Shown piece after piece: positions 1 to 8,944 of a stretch of DNA of 64,000 nt (its first letter is position 1; every line of letters begins with the position of its first letter). A program made the position numbers and the translations under genes. The stretch is from the NCBI GenBank assembly GCA_963841715.1, contig CAWJDP010000005.1, positions 1 to 64,000 of the forward strand. The letters are read 5' to 3'. The DNA is from DASPWW01 sp963841715. GTDB lineage: Bacteria; Actinomycetota; Thermoleophilia; Solirubrobacterales; 70-9. The notes beneath the pieces were generated by a model. It was not told where the DNA came from. It did not search any database and saw nothing but the letters and a program-made list of their open reading frames with translations.

Positions 1-2
1 CG

Positions 3-674
3 AAGCTCAAGCTGCTCACGACCTTCGGAACGATGCTCGTCTCGATCGCCGCCTACTCGCTGTTCTTCGGATGGACGTTCGCGGTCGGCTTCGTGCTGCT
101 GCTCCTCGTCCACGAGATGGGACACGTGATCCAGCTCCGGCGTGAGGGCGTGACGGCGTCCGCGCCGCTGTTCATCCCGTTCCTCGGCGCGGTGATCTCG
201 GCGCGCTCGATGGGCGACGACGCGGCCGCCGAGGCGCGCGTCGGGCTCGCCGGGCCGGTGCTCGGGAGCGTCGCCGCGCTCGTCCCGCTGGCGCTGTGGC
301 TCGAGACGGGGAGCGACTTCTGGCGAGCGCTCGCCTACGTCGGCTTCCTGATCAACCTCTTCAACCTGTTGCCCGTCCTGCCGCTCGATGGCGGCCGCGC
401 GATGGCGGCGCTGAGCCCGTGGGTGTGGCTGGTCGGGTTCGTGGCCCTGCTCGGTCTGATGCTCGTGTTCCCGAACCCGATCCTGCTGATCATCATCCTG
501 CTCGGCGGGCTCGAGACCTACCGCCGCCTCCGCGCTCGCAACACGCCCGAGGGCCGCCGCTATCACACGGTTCCGACCAGCACCCGGATCGCGGTCGCTG
601 TGACCTACCTCGGGTTGGCGGGCCTGCTCGCGCTCGGCATCGCCGAGACGTTCGTCGCGCGCGGGCTCAGCTAG
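3..674 (+). CDS. Site-2 protease family (M50) zinc metalloprotease, 5' partial
   Basis: Membrane-embedded zinc protease of the M50/site-2 protease family, which cleaves substrates within or near the membrane. The reading frame is open from the window edge, so the N-terminus is missing; the ATG at 33 is probably internal. The HEMGH zinc motif sits in a hydrophobic segment, and a later LPLDGGRA stretch supplies the usual third (Asp) ligand. Four or so hydrophobic segments are visible and the C-terminal part ends in another membrane helix. The substrate cannot be told from the sequence. Its TAG overlaps the stop codon of the convergent gene on the minus strand. Family call is firm; specific role is unknown. 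Confidence 0.88.
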   Translation, partial: KLKLLTTFGTMLVSIAAYSLFFGWTFAVGFVLLLLVHEMGHVIQLRREGVTASAPLFIPFLGAVISARSMGDDAAAEARVGLAGPVLGSVAALVPLALWLETGSDFWRALAYVGFLINLFNLLPVLPLDGGRAMAALSPWVWLVGFVALLGLMLVFPNPILLIIILLGGLETYRRLRARNTPEGRRYHTVPTSTRIAVAVTYLGLAGLLALGIAETFVARGLS

Positions 675-1534
675 AGCTTCAGGCCGTCTTTGAGCCGGGC
701 GACGAGGTCAGGCGTGAAGCCCTTCATGCCGTCCAGCTCGTCGAGGCTCGTGAAGCCGCCCTTGTTCTTCTCGCGGTGGGCGAGAATGCGGCCCGCCTGG
801 GTGACCGAGAGACCGATGCCTCGGAGCTGGTCGAAGCTGGCGCTGTTGATGTTGAGCTGCGACGAGAGCGCGGCCGGCGCCGGAGGCGGGCTGCTCACGA
901 CCGGTGCGCCGCCCTCGGCAGCCGGGATTCCGCCGCCGCGGCGCTCAGCCTCGTGGGCCGCGATCTGGGCGCGCTGCTCCGCCGAGCGCGCGCGCTCCTC
1001 GGCGTCATCAATCCGCTGCAGCATGTCGTCGAGGCGCTTCTCGCGCTCGCGCTCCTGGACCTTGCGCTCGGCCAGGCGCTCGGCCTGAACCGCACGCTGC
1101 TCGGCCTGGGCCGCCTTCGCCTCGATCTCGGTGAGGCGGGCGCGCGCCTCCTCGAGCGCCTTCTCGGTGCGCTGCTGCTCCTCGCCGAGCCGCTTCTCTG
1201 CCTTCTCGAGCTCCGCTGATAGCGCCCGCTCCTCCGAGCGCTCTCGCATCGTGTCGATCTCGTCGAGCTTCACCATCGCCTGGCGCTCGGTGAGCGTGGG
1301 GGATTCGGCGGGCGTCACGGGCTCGGGGACACCCTGCTTGCGCGCCAGCCTGCGCTGCCGGCGCTGCTCCCTGAACCGCTTCTTCAGCGCCTTGCGCTCG
1401 GCGCGGGAGATCTCGCCCTTCTCGTCGCGGACGACCTCCGCCTGCTCGCGCGCTTCGCGCCTCGCCTCACCGGAGGCCTGCTTTCGCTCCGCGCGGGCGC
1501 GCGTGCGCGCCTCCTTCTTCGACTCCTTGGCCAT
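671..1534 (-). CDS. Coiled-coil protein with C-terminal helix-hairpin-helix (ComEA-like) domain
   Basis: A 287-residue protein. The first two thirds are Arg/Lys/Glu/Ala-rich and predicted by eye to be a long, highly charged coiled coil. The last 60 residues carry the LNINSASFDQLRGIG pattern and a second hairpin, as in ComEA-type helix-hairpin-helix DNA-binding domains. No signal peptide or membrane segment is visible, so it is not a standard ComEA competence receptor and may be cytoplasmic. It lies downstream of smpB with a 50-bp gap and ends in stop-codon overlap with the convergent protease gene. Function beyond likely nucleic-acid or nucleoid contact is unknown. Confidence 0.75.
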   Translation of the reverse strand: MAKESKKEARTRARAERKQASGEARREAREQAEVVRDEKGEISRAERKALKKRFREQRRQRRLARKQGVPEPVTPAESPTLTERQAMVKLDEIDTMRERSEERALSAELEKAEKRLGEEQQRTEKALEEARARLTEIEAKAAQAEQRAVQAERLAERKVQEREREKRLDDMLQRIDDAEERARSAEQRAQIAAHEAERRGGGIPAAEGGAPVVSSPPPAPAALSSQLNINSASFDQLRGIGLSVTQAGRILAHREKNKGGFTSLDELDGMKGFTPDLVARLKDGLKL

Positions 1535-1584
1535 CGCGCGGCTAATCCTGCCACGGGCGAGCAGCCGTTATTGAAAGCGAGGCT

Positions 1585-2070
1585 TCACCGCATGCGCTGC
1601 TTGAAGTCGCGCTCGACCTCGCGCCGCTGGTCACGGTCGGCGATCTCGCGGCGGCGGTCGCGCTGCTCCTTGCCGCGCGCCTCGGCGAGCTCGACCTTAG
1701 CCCAGGGCCCCTTGAAGTAGATCCGAAGCGGCACCAGCGTCACCCCGCGCCGCTGCACGCGACCGATCAAGCGCTCGATCTCGCGCCGCTTCATGAGCAG
1801 CTTCCGCGGCCGGTCGGGATCGTGGTTCCGTGCCGCCGCGGGCCCGTAATGGGGAATATGCGCGTTTCGCAGCCACACTTCGCCCCGGTCGACGACGGCG
1901 TACGCGTCCGAGAGCTGCGCCTTGCCGTCGCGGAGCGCCTTGACCTCGGTCCCGACGAGCTCGATCCCGCACTCGTAAGTCTCGACGATCTCGAAGCGGT
2001 GGCGCGCGCGCCGATTCGTCGCCACGTCCCCGGGCGCCGCCTTGCGCTTCCCGCGCTTCTTCGCCATCAT
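1585..2070 (-). CDS. smpB: SsrA-binding protein SmpB
   Basis: Binds tmRNA (SsrA) and brings it to stalled ribosomes for trans-translation. The 161-residue product has the usual SmpB length and motifs: NRRARHRFEI near the N-terminus, YECGIELVGTEVKALR, the RNAHI segment and the basic C-terminal tail that enters the mRNA channel. The gene begins with two ATG codons that overlap the stop of the RNase R gene by 4 bases, so translation is probably coupled. RNase R degrades defective mRNA in the same rescue pathway, which fits the pairing. No tmRNA gene was recognised nearby. Confidence 0.96.
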   Translation of the reverse strand: MMAKKRGKRKAAPGDVATNRRARHRFEIVETYECGIELVGTEVKALRDGKAQLSDAYAVVDRGEVWLRNAHIPHYGPAAARNHDPDRPRKLLMKRREIERLIGRVQRRGVTLVPLRIYFKGPWAKVELAEARGKEQRDRRREIADRDQRREVERDFKQRMR

Positions 2071-3827
2071 CGCCTCAACTCCCCGCCGGCCGGGGCCAGG
2101 TCGACGCGTCCGCGCGGCTTCTCGATCGAGGTCACCCGGACCTGGACCGGGTCGCCGAGCCGCAGCTTCGTGCCGGTCCGCCGCCCGACCAGCATCGTCC
2201 CTAGCGCGTCGAGGTCGAAGCGCTCACCGGGAAGCAGGCGGGCCGGGAGGAAGCCCTCGTAGACGTCGGCGAGATCGCCGGCGAAGCTGATGAACGCGCC
2301 CGCGCCGACGAGCCCCGTGACCTCGCCGTCGAAGCTCCGCTCCCACCCCGACTCGAACAGGTCGCGCTCGAGCAGGAATGCGGCGCAGACATCGTCGGCA
2401 TCGCGTTCGATCTTTACGGCGCCGCGCTCGCGGTCCGAGCAGTAGGGGCCCGCCTCGCGCACGGCGCCGGGGTCGGGCGAATCCTCCCCGCCCCCGATTG
2501 CGGACAGCAGGCCACGATGGACGATGAGGTCGGGGTAGCGGCGGATCGGCGAGGTGAAGTGGACGTACGCGGAGCTCGCCAGTCCCGCGTGGCCGACGTT
2601 GCGATTGCTGTAGTAGGCCTGTTTCAGCGCGCGCAGCACGAGCGTTGTATACGCCTGCCGGCCATGTCCGCGCCGCCTCGCCTCGGCCGCGACCAGCCTG
2701 CTCGCCTCTCCGGCGAGCCGCGCGGCCTCGCTCGGGCCGATGCGCTCGGGGAGCGGCGGCGTCGGGAGGTCGAGCGAGGCGAGCTCCTCGGCAAGCTGCT
2801 CGATCCGCTCCGGATCGGGGTTCTCGTGCACGCGGTACAGGGTCGGGACCTTGCGGCGCTCGAGCAGCTCCGCGACCTGGCCATTTGTCAGAAGCATCAG
2901 CTGCTCGATCAGCGCGTGAGCCTCGGTCTGCTCGACCGAGCGCGCGCCGACGACGTCGCCGCCGTCGAAGTCGAACTCGGGCTCGGAGCCCGCGACCTCG
3001 AGCGCCGAGTCGGGACGCCGCTCGACGAGCGCCGCGGCGACGCCGCGGGCGAGGGACAATGGCTCGGCGATCTCCTCCGCCGGCCGCTCGCGCCCCGCGA
3101 AGATCTCGTCGAGCTGCTCGTAGTTCAAACGGGCGTCGGACCGGATCGAGCTGCGGTAGTAGCTCGATGAGCGCACCTTCCCGCGCCCGTCGAGGACGAG
3201 CTCGGTCGTGACCGCCAGCCGCGGGACCCCGGGCGCGAGGCTGCACGCCTCGGCGCTGAGCGCCTTCGGCAGCATCGGCTCGACGGCACCTGGAACGTAG
3301 GTGCTGCTCGCGCGCCGGTACGCCTCTGCGTCGAGTGCCGAGCCGGGACGGACGTGCGCGGCGACGTCGGCGATGTGGATCCAGAGCCGCAAGCCGTCAC
3401 CCTCTAGGGCGGCGGAGACGGCGTCGTCGAAGTCGCGCGCGGTCGCGGGATCGACGGTGAACGTCGCAAGGTCTGAGAGGTCGCGACGCGGACCGGGGTC
3501 TGCGGCGGTGGTGCGCGCCGACTCGGCAGCCTCCTCCTCGATCGCGCGCGAAAAGCCGCGCCGCATGCCGCGGTCGAGCATCAGCGCCTCGACGACGTCG
3601 CGCGCGCGCTTGGGCGAGCCGAGCTGACGCAGCAGCTTCGCCCCGCCCGGCCGCACGTCGGCAAGCGCCATCCTCCCCGGCGTAACCTTCGCCGAGCGCT
3701 TCGCGACCGCAACCTGGCCACCGGGCTCGAACAGCGGCTCGGCGGAGAGCAAACGTCCTTTGCGGGAGACGAGCACGACCCGCCTCCCCCGCGCGGCATC
3801 GCGGCCGCGCCGGCGGGCGGCGCTCAC
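2067..3827 (-). CDS. rnr: RNase R / RNB-family 3'-5' exoribonuclease, short form
   Basis: Hydrolytic, processive 3'-5' exoribonuclease of the RNB (RNase II/R) family acting in RNA decay and rRNA quality control. The catalytic segment TVDPATARDFDDA near residues 124-136 carries the Asp residues that bind magnesium; the IHIADVAAHV, TYRVHENP and FTSPIRRYPDL motifs follow, and a C-terminal S1 domain is present. At 586 residues it is shorter than typical RNase R (about 700-800), having only about 120 residues before the RNB core. Start is GTG at 3827, forming a GTGA overlap with the upstream protease gene; an open frame continues further upstream but lies inside that gene. Confidence 0.92.
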   Translation of the reverse strand: MSAARRRGRDAARGRRVVLVSRKGRLLSAEPLFEPGGQVAVAKRSAKVTPGRMALADVRPGGAKLLRQLGSPKRARDVVEALMLDRGMRRGFSRAIEEEAAESARTTAADPGPRRDLSDLATFTVDPATARDFDDAVSAALEGDGLRLWIHIADVAAHVRPGSALDAEAYRRASSTYVPGAVEPMLPKALSAEACSLAPGVPRLAVTTELVLDGRGKVRSSSYYRSSIRSDARLNYEQLDEIFAGRERPAEEIAEPLSLARGVAAALVERRPDSALEVAGSEPEFDFDGGDVVGARSVEQTEAHALIEQLMLLTNGQVAELLERRKVPTLYRVHENPDPERIEQLAEELASLDLPTPPLPERIGPSEAARLAGEASRLVAAEARRRGHGRQAYTTLVLRALKQAYYSNRNVGHAGLASSAYVHFTSPIRRYPDLIVHRGLLSAIGGGEDSPDPGAVREAGPYCSDRERGAVKIERDADDVCAAFLLERDLFESGWERSFDGEVTGLVGAGAFISFAGDLADVYEGFLPARLLPGERFDLDALGTMLVGRRTGTKLRLGDPVQVRVTSIEKPRGRVDLAPAGGELRR

Positions 3828-4996
3828 CCCGGCTGACTGAGCTTTCGCGCCAGCACCCGCTTCGCCTTCTTCAGCCCCTCGTCGGGCTTCGTGCTCGGGA
3901 TGTCGCGAGCCTGGACCTGAGGCTTGATCCCGGTCCCTGCGAGCGAGTGCCCGGTCGAGGTCAGGTACTCCCCGACCGTGATGTCGACCGCGCCGCCGGC
4001 GGCGAGGTTGATCACCTCCTGGAACACGCCCTTGCCGAACGAACGCGTCCCGACGACGGTCGCGAGCCCGTGGTTCTTCAGCGCCGAGGTCAGGATCTCC
4101 GCCGCCGACGCCGTGTCCTTGTTGATCAGGACGACCGTCGGGCGCGGCTTCAGCGACCCGCCGAGCGCCTTGTAGACCTTGTGCGGCTGTGTGCGCCCCT
4201 TCGTGATCACGACCGTCTCGCCCTTCTCGACGAAGACGCTGGCGCACAGCACGGCCTCGCTCAGCAGCCCACCGCCGTTGCCGCGCAGGTCGAGGATCAG
4301 TCCCTTGGCGCCCTTGCGGTAGAGGCGCTCGAGCGTCGTCTGAAGCTCCGCATGAACGCCCTCGCTGAACCCGGCCTGCTGCACGTAGGCGGCCTTGCTC
4401 CCGCCGGCGTCGATGATCTTCCCGCGCACGACCGGGACCTGGACCTGCGCGCGCTTCAGCAGGTAGTTCTTCGTCTTCCCGCCCGACGCCGGGATCACGC
4501 CGAGCTTCACGGTAGTTCCCGACGGGCCCTTGATCTTCGACGTCGCGACGTCGGAGGGGACGCCCGCGATCGACTTACCGTCGACGGTGGTGATCACATC
4601 GCCGGGCTTGATCCCGGCCTTCTTCGCGGGCGTGTTCGGGAACACGGTTGCGACGCGAAGCCCCTTCTTCACCTCGCTGACGCTGAGCCCGACGCCCGAG
4701 AAGCTCCCCGAGGTCGACTCGTTGAAGCGCCTCAGCTGCGCGGGATTGAAGTAGTGCGAGAAGCGGTCGTCGTAGCGCTTCTTCAGCGTCGTGACCATGC
4801 CCTGGATCGAGTCGTCGTTGAGTTTCGACTCGGGGACCTTGCGGAAGTAGCTTTGCTCGACGGCGTCGATGGCATCGTCGGCGCGCGAGTCGTTGTGGGT
4901 CAGATTCCCGATCCCGAGCGCGGCGGCGAGGACGATCCCGACGAGGATGCCGATCGCCGCGCCGGCGATGAACGCCTGGCGGCGCTCGCCTGTCAC
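3824..4996 (-). CDS. S41 family C-terminal processing peptidase
   Basis: Secreted or membrane-anchored serine protease of the CtpA/Prc family that trims exported proteins at the C-terminus. Residues 8-30 form one hydrophobic anchor. A PDZ domain follows (GVGLSVSEVKKGLRV to about residue 180), then the peptidase core with LDLRGNGGG, nucleophile Ser about 297 in TASAAE, and general base Lys about 322 in SFGKGVFQ. At 390 residues it is typical for the family. GTG start; 7 bp after ftsX and overlapping the RNase R start, so part of the ftsEX-rnr-smpB run. FtsEX controls wall hydrolases, so a role in envelope remodelling is plausible. Confidence 0.93.
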   Translation of the reverse strand: MTGERRQAFIAGAAIGILVGIVLAAALGIGNLTHNDSRADDAIDAVEQSYFRKVPESKLNDDSIQGMVTTLKKRYDDRFSHYFNPAQLRRFNESTSGSFSGVGLSVSEVKKGLRVATVFPNTPAKKAGIKPGDVITTVDGKSIAGVPSDVATSKIKGPSGTTVKLGVIPASGGKTKNYLLKRAQVQVPVVRGKIIDAGGSKAAYVQQAGFSEGVHAELQTTLERLYRKGAKGLILDLRGNGGGLLSEAVLCASVFVEKGETVVITKGRTQPHKVYKALGGSLKPRPTVVLINKDTASAAEILTSALKNHGLATVVGTRSFGKGVFQEVINLAAGGAVDITVGEYLTSTGHSLAGTGIKPQVQARDIPSTKPDEGLKKAKRVLARKLSQPG

Positions 4997-5003
4997 GTCG
5001 CGC

Positions 5004-5906
5004 TCACACCCGCAGGAAGCGGCGCAGCGTGATCCCGCTGCCGAGCGCGGAGACGATCATCGCGCACCCGATCAGCAGCAGCACGAGCGGAACGAAGTTG
5101 ATCGTGTTCTGGGCCGCGACGAGAGCGAAGCGGTCGGACAGCGGATCGACGATCGTGACCTTGCCCAGCCACAGGACCACGACGGCGGTCGCGGCTCCGA
5201 ACAGGCCGACGATCAACCCCTCGATCACGAACGGCCAGCGGATGAACCAGTTGGTCGCACCGACGAGGCGCATCACCTCGACCTCGCGGCGGCGAGCGTA
5301 GATCGAGAGCCGGATCGTGTTCCCGACGAGTCCGAGCGAGGCGACGAGCAGGAGCGCCGTGATCACCGTGAGCACGATCTTGATCGCGCCGGTGACCGCT
5401 CGGATCTTGCCCGCCTCGTCCCGCGAGTCCTTGACCTCCTCGATGATCGGGCTGATCGGCTTCCCCTGCCCGCTCGCGCTCGGCGGCTCGATCTCGGAGC
5501 GCACCTTTTCGAGGTTGTCGGGATCGTCCGGCTTGACGTTGAACGACGCCGGCAGCGGGTTCGAGTTCAGCTCGTTGAGGATGTTCTTGTCCTTGAGCCG
5601 CGTGCGGAGGATCTTCAGCGCCTGCGTCTTCGACACGTACTGGACGTGGGAGACGTGCGGGAGCCCCTGCAGCCGCTTGCCGAGCGAGTCGCTCTCGGAC
5701 TTCGTCGCGTCGTCGAACAGGAAGACCTTGAGCTGGATCTGCTCGCGGACGTCCTGGGTCTTGCCCTGGGTCGTCTGCAGGACCGGGATCAGCACCCCGA
5801 GCAGCAGCACGGTGACGACGATCGTGACGATCGCAGCGACGCTCGGGGCGGCGCTGCGGCGCAGCGCCCGCAGCGCCTCCTGGGAGAAGAACACCAGCCG
5901 GCCCAT
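5004..5906 (-). CDS. ftsX: Cell division protein FtsX (permease-like subunit)
   Basis: Membrane subunit of the FtsEX complex, which couples ATP hydrolysis in the cytoplasm to activation of peptidoglycan hydrolases at the septum. The 300-residue protein has the FtsX plan: short cytoplasmic N-terminus, one membrane segment near residues 20-42, a large extracellular loop of about 130 residues, then three membrane segments in the FtsX/MacB fold. The region VEVMRLVGATNWFIRWPF is the family's cytoplasmic coupling segment. The ATG overlaps the ftsE stop (TGATG), implying translational coupling. Confidence 0.95.
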   Translation of the reverse strand: MGRLVFFSQEALRALRRSAAPSVAAIVTIVVTVLLLGVLIPVLQTTQGKTQDVREQIQLKVFLFDDATKSESDSLGKRLQGLPHVSHVQYVSKTQALKILRTRLKDKNILNELNSNPLPASFNVKPDDPDNLEKVRSEIEPPSASGQGKPISPIIEEVKDSRDEAGKIRAVTGAIKIVLTVITALLLVASLGLVGNTIRLSIYARRREVEVMRLVGATNWFIRWPFVIEGLIVGLFGAATAVVVLWLGKVTIVDPLSDRFALVAAQNTINFVPLVLLLIGCAMIVSALGSGITLRRFLRV

Positions 5907-6748
5907 CAGTGGGTGTCACCGTTCGTGTAGCCCTCGTCGCCAACGCCCATCTCCGCCCGCATGCGGACGGCGAACTCGGTCGTCGACTCCTCATCCGTGT
6001 ACATCGCGGCGGCCTCGTCGCGGACGATGCGGCCCTGATCGAGCTCGATCACCCGGCGGCGCATCTTGTCGACCATCTCGTTGTCGTGGGTGACGACGAG
6101 CACGGTCGTGCCGGTGCGGTTGATCCGGTAGAGCAGCTGCATGATCCCGATCGACGTCACCGGGTCGATGTTCCCGGTCGGCTCGTCGGCCAGCAGGAGC
6201 GGGGGGTGGTTGACGAACGCGCGCGCGATCGAGACGCGCTGCTGCTCGCCGCCCGAGAGCTCGTCGGGATAGTTGTGGATCTTCGTCGACAACCCGACCA
6301 GGCGGAGGATCTCCGGCACCTTCTCGCGGATCTCGGCCCGGGCGCCCCCGGTGACCTGGAGCGCGTAGGCGACGTTGTCGAACACGGTTCGGTTCGGGAG
6401 CAGCTTGAAGTCCTGGAACACGGTGCCGATCCGTCGCCGCAGGTAGGGAGTGCGGTCGCGCGACAGCGCCGCGATGTCGCGGCCGGCGATCAGCACCTGG
6501 CCCTCGGCGGGCTCGAGCTCGCGGATCAGCAGCTTGATCAGCGTCGACTTCCCGCAGCCCGTGGGCCCGACGACGAACGCGAACTCGCCGCGCTCGACCT
6601 CGAGCGAGGCGCGCTCGAGGCCCACGTGGCCGCCGGGGTAGACGACCGTGGCGCCGCGCAGCTCAACGATCGGCGGACGGCGGCCCGCGTACGGGTCGGC
6701 CGCTGCGGCGGGCGTCGACGCCCGCGGACGTGTGCGTAGCTTCGGCAT
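5906..6748 (-). CDS. ftsE: Cell division ATP-binding protein FtsE
   Basis: ABC ATPase partner of FtsX. Walker A is GPTGCGKST at about residues 61-69, the Q-loop lies in VFQDFKLL, the ABC signature is LSGGEQQRVSIARAF and Walker B is LLLADEPTGNID, with the switch His in VVTHDNEM. The protein is 280 residues, with an extra Ala/Pro/Arg-rich N-terminus of about 25 residues and an acidic C-terminal tail compared with short FtsE proteins of about 220-230 residues. First gene of the ftsE-ftsX-protease-rnr-smpB run. About 150 bp without a gene lie upstream and should hold the promoter. Confidence 0.95.
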   Translation of the reverse strand: MPKLRTRPRASTPAAAADPYAGRRPPIVELRGATVVYPGGHVGLERASLEVERGEFAFVVGPTGCGKSTLIKLLIRELEPAEGQVLIAGRDIAALSRDRTPYLRRRIGTVFQDFKLLPNRTVFDNVAYALQVTGGARAEIREKVPEILRLVGLSTKIHNYPDELSGGEQQRVSIARAFVNHPPLLLADEPTGNIDPVTSIGIMQLLYRINRTGTTVLVVTHDNEMVDKMRRRVIELDQGRIVRDEAAAMYTDEESTTEFAVRMRAEMGVGDEGYTNGDTH

Positions 6749-6898
6749 TACGAAAGGCCTTTTCTGCGGCGCCCGCCCCGTTCCTGCGGCCCCTCCGATC
6801 CGCTCCTTGGGCGCAAGACGCGTCCCGGAAGGGTAGAGAACGCGAATCCCGGGCGCGCCGGAGCCGCGCCGGGACGCAGGCCGGCGCTCAGCCGACGC

Positions 6899-7894
6899 TC
6901 AGGTCCACTCCGAGCCGAACAGCGGCGGGTGCGACACGATCGGCTTCAGCACAAGCGCCTCGCGTGCGCGGTCGGCGATTCCCCGGGCCGTGAGCCCGAA
7001 GTGCTCCATGCACGCCTCACCCGTTCCCGAGAGGCCGAACTCGTCGTCCATCCCGAGCGCGAACACCGGGATCGGGTGCTGCTCCGCCGCGACCTGGCGG
7101 ACGGCATCCGCGAGCCCCCCGACGACCCTGTGCTCCTCGGCGGTAACCGCGACGCCGGTCTTCGAGATCGACTCGAGGATCGCCGGGGCGTGAAGGGGCT
7201 TCACGATCGACACGTTCAGGACCTCGGCCTCGACTCCGTCCTCGGAGTCGAGCGACTCGGCGGCCTCGATCGCGCGCCACACCATGTGGCCGGTGGCGAT
7301 GATCGAGATGTCCCCGCCCGCACGCATCACGTCGACGCCCTCGCCGAGTGTCTCGGGAATGTCCTCGTAGACGACCGGGGTCGCGGGGCGTCCGAAGCGC
7401 ATGTACATCGGCTCGTCCCTGGCGTAGGACTCGAATGTTGCGCGGTAGGCCTGGTTGTAGTCCGCCGGGACGACGACCTGCATCCGCGGCATCGCCCGCA
7501 TCAGCGCGATGTCCTCGATCATCTGGTGCGAGGCGCCGTCCTCGCCGAGGGATACGCCGCCGTGGCTGGCGCCGATCCGGACCCTGAGCTCGTTGTGGGC
7601 GATCCCGAGCCGCACCTGGTCGTAGGCGCGGCCGGCCGCGAAGACGGCGAACGTCGAGCAGTACGGCGTCTTGCCGGTCGCGGCGAGTCCGCACGCCATC
7701 GACATCATGTTCGCCTCCGCGGTCCCGACGTTGAAGAACCGCTCCGGGAAGCGCTTGCCGAACCGCGCCGACTGTGTCGAGACCGAGAGGTCGGCGTCGA
7801 GCGCGACGACATCCTCGTGCGCCTCGCCGAGCTCGACGAGCGCGTCGCCGTACCCGTTCCGGGTCGCGGTCGGCTCGGTCTTCGCCTCGGCCAC
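6899..7894 (-). CDS. Transketolase, C-terminal subunit
   Basis: The pyrimidine-binding and C-terminal half of a two-subunit transketolase, which moves two-carbon units between sugar phosphates using thiamine diphosphate. The segment DADLSVSTQSARFGKRFPER opens the Pyr domain and FNVGTAEANMMSMACGLA holds the conserved Glu that activates the cofactor. HGGVSLGEDGASHQMIEDIA is also characteristic, and a transketolase C-terminal domain ends the protein. At 331 residues this matches the separate subunit rather than a full enzyme. GTG start 3 bp after the N-terminal subunit gene. A related 1-deoxyxylulose-5-phosphate synthase-like role is less likely. Confidence 0.9.
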   Translation of the reverse strand: MAEAKTEPTATRNGYGDALVELGEAHEDVVALDADLSVSTQSARFGKRFPERFFNVGTAEANMMSMACGLAATGKTPYCSTFAVFAAGRAYDQVRLGIAHNELRVRIGASHGGVSLGEDGASHQMIEDIALMRAMPRMQVVVPADYNQAYRATFESYARDEPMYMRFGRPATPVVYEDIPETLGEGVDVMRAGGDISIIATGHMVWRAIEAAESLDSEDGVEAEVLNVSIVKPLHAPAILESISKTGVAVTAEEHRVVGGLADAVRQVAAEQHPIPVFALGMDDEFGLSGTGEACMEHFGLTARGIADRAREALVLKPIVSHPPLFGSEWT

Positions 7895-7897
7895 CGG

Positions 7898-8935
7898 TCA
7901 GCCCTCGCCGTCGGAGCCGCTCTGGAGCGCCGCGGTCTGGCGCTCGAGCGTCACCTCGAGCTCGCCGAGCGCCTCCTCGGCCTGCTCCGGGCTCGGCGGC
8001 TTGCCGTGGAAGCCGAAGCGGCCCTCCATCGACGAGACGCCGCGGCCCTTGCGCGTCTGGCAGACGATCGCAGCCGGCCCGTCGAGGGTGCGGCTGCGCT
8101 CGAGCGCCTCGACGATCGCCTCCATGTCGTGGCCGTCGATCTCGACCGCGTCCCAGCCGAACGACTCGAACTTGGCGCGCACGTCGCCGGTGTCCATGAC
8201 CTCCTCGGTCGTGCCGTCGGTCTGGAGGTGGTTGTAGTCGACGATTGCGGTCAGGTTGGAGACGCCGAAGTGGGCGGCGGCCATCGCGGCCTCCCACGTC
8301 TCGCCCTCCTGGCAGTCGCCGTCCGAGAGCAAGCCGAACACGTGCGCGGTGCCGTCGAGGCTGTCGAGGCGGAGCGCGAGCGCGATCCCAAGGCACATCG
8401 AGAGCCCCTGCCCGAGCGAGCCGGTTGAGACCTCGACCCCGGGCGTGCGCCGCATGTCGGGGTGGCCCTGGAGCTGGGCGCCGATCTTGCGCAGCCCCAT
8501 CAGATCCTCGACCGGGAAGTAGCCGTGCTGTGCGAGCGCCGCGTACTGGATCGGCGCCGCATGGCCCTTGCAGAGCACGAACCGGTCCCGCTCGGCCCAG
8601 TCCGGGTTGTCGGGATCGTGGCGGAGGACCTTGTAGTAGAGGGCGGTGATGATGTCGGCCGCCGACAGCGAGCTGTCGAGATGGCCCGACTTCGCGACCG
8701 CGAGCATCCGTACGCAGTCGATCCGCAGCACCGTCGCCCAGCGCTCGAGCTCCGCGATCGACGGTTCTCGGTCGCTCGCGGCGCCGTGCCTCGGCGGCGG
8801 CTTCGGATCCGGTACCGGCCTCAGGTGCATCTCGGAGGCGAGGCTAGCAGCGGCTTCCATGGGGTCGAGGCTATGTCCGTTCACGGACGGAACTTGCCCG
8901 CTCACCGAGCCCAAATTGCGGACGGCTGACATCAT
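7898..8935 (-). CDS. Transketolase, N-terminal (thiamine diphosphate binding) subunit
   Basis: Diphosphate-binding half of the split transketolase. Seen motifs are SGHLDSSLSAADI, FVLCKGHAAPIQYAAL, STGSLGQGLSMCLGIA and the thiamine diphosphate motif GDCQEGETWEAA with the later NHLQTDG. The 345-residue reading starts at 8935; the first 25-45 residues look non-conserved, so the true start may be the ATG at 8860. If 8935 is right the start lies only 9 bp from the divergent agmatinase start, leaving no room for promoters between the two. Acts in the cytoplasm in the non-oxidative pentose phosphate pathway together with the 6899-7894 product. Confidence 0.9.
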   Translation of the reverse strand: MMSAVRNLGSVSGQVPSVNGHSLDPMEAAASLASEMHLRPVPDPKPPPRHGAASDREPSIAELERWATVLRIDCVRMLAVAKSGHLDSSLSAADIITALYYKVLRHDPDNPDWAERDRFVLCKGHAAPIQYAALAQHGYFPVEDLMGLRKIGAQLQGHPDMRRTPGVEVSTGSLGQGLSMCLGIALALRLDSLDGTAHVFGLLSDGDCQEGETWEAAMAAAHFGVSNLTAIVDYNHLQTDGTTEEVMDTGDVRAKFESFGWDAVEIDGHDMEAIVEALERSRTLDGPAAIVCQTRKGRGVSSMEGRFGFHGKPPSPEQAEEALGELEVTLERQTAALQSGSDGEG

Positions 8936-8944
8936 CCGGGCGCT

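Noticed and set aside
2224..3246. 340-residue open frame inside the RNase R gene
   Set aside because: Arg/Ala-rich shadow in a high-GC gene; the RNB motifs are in the other frame.
6749..6898. Possible RNA gene between ftsE and transketolase
   Set aside because: No cloverleaf, no conserved tRNA ends; only GC-rich leader sequence.
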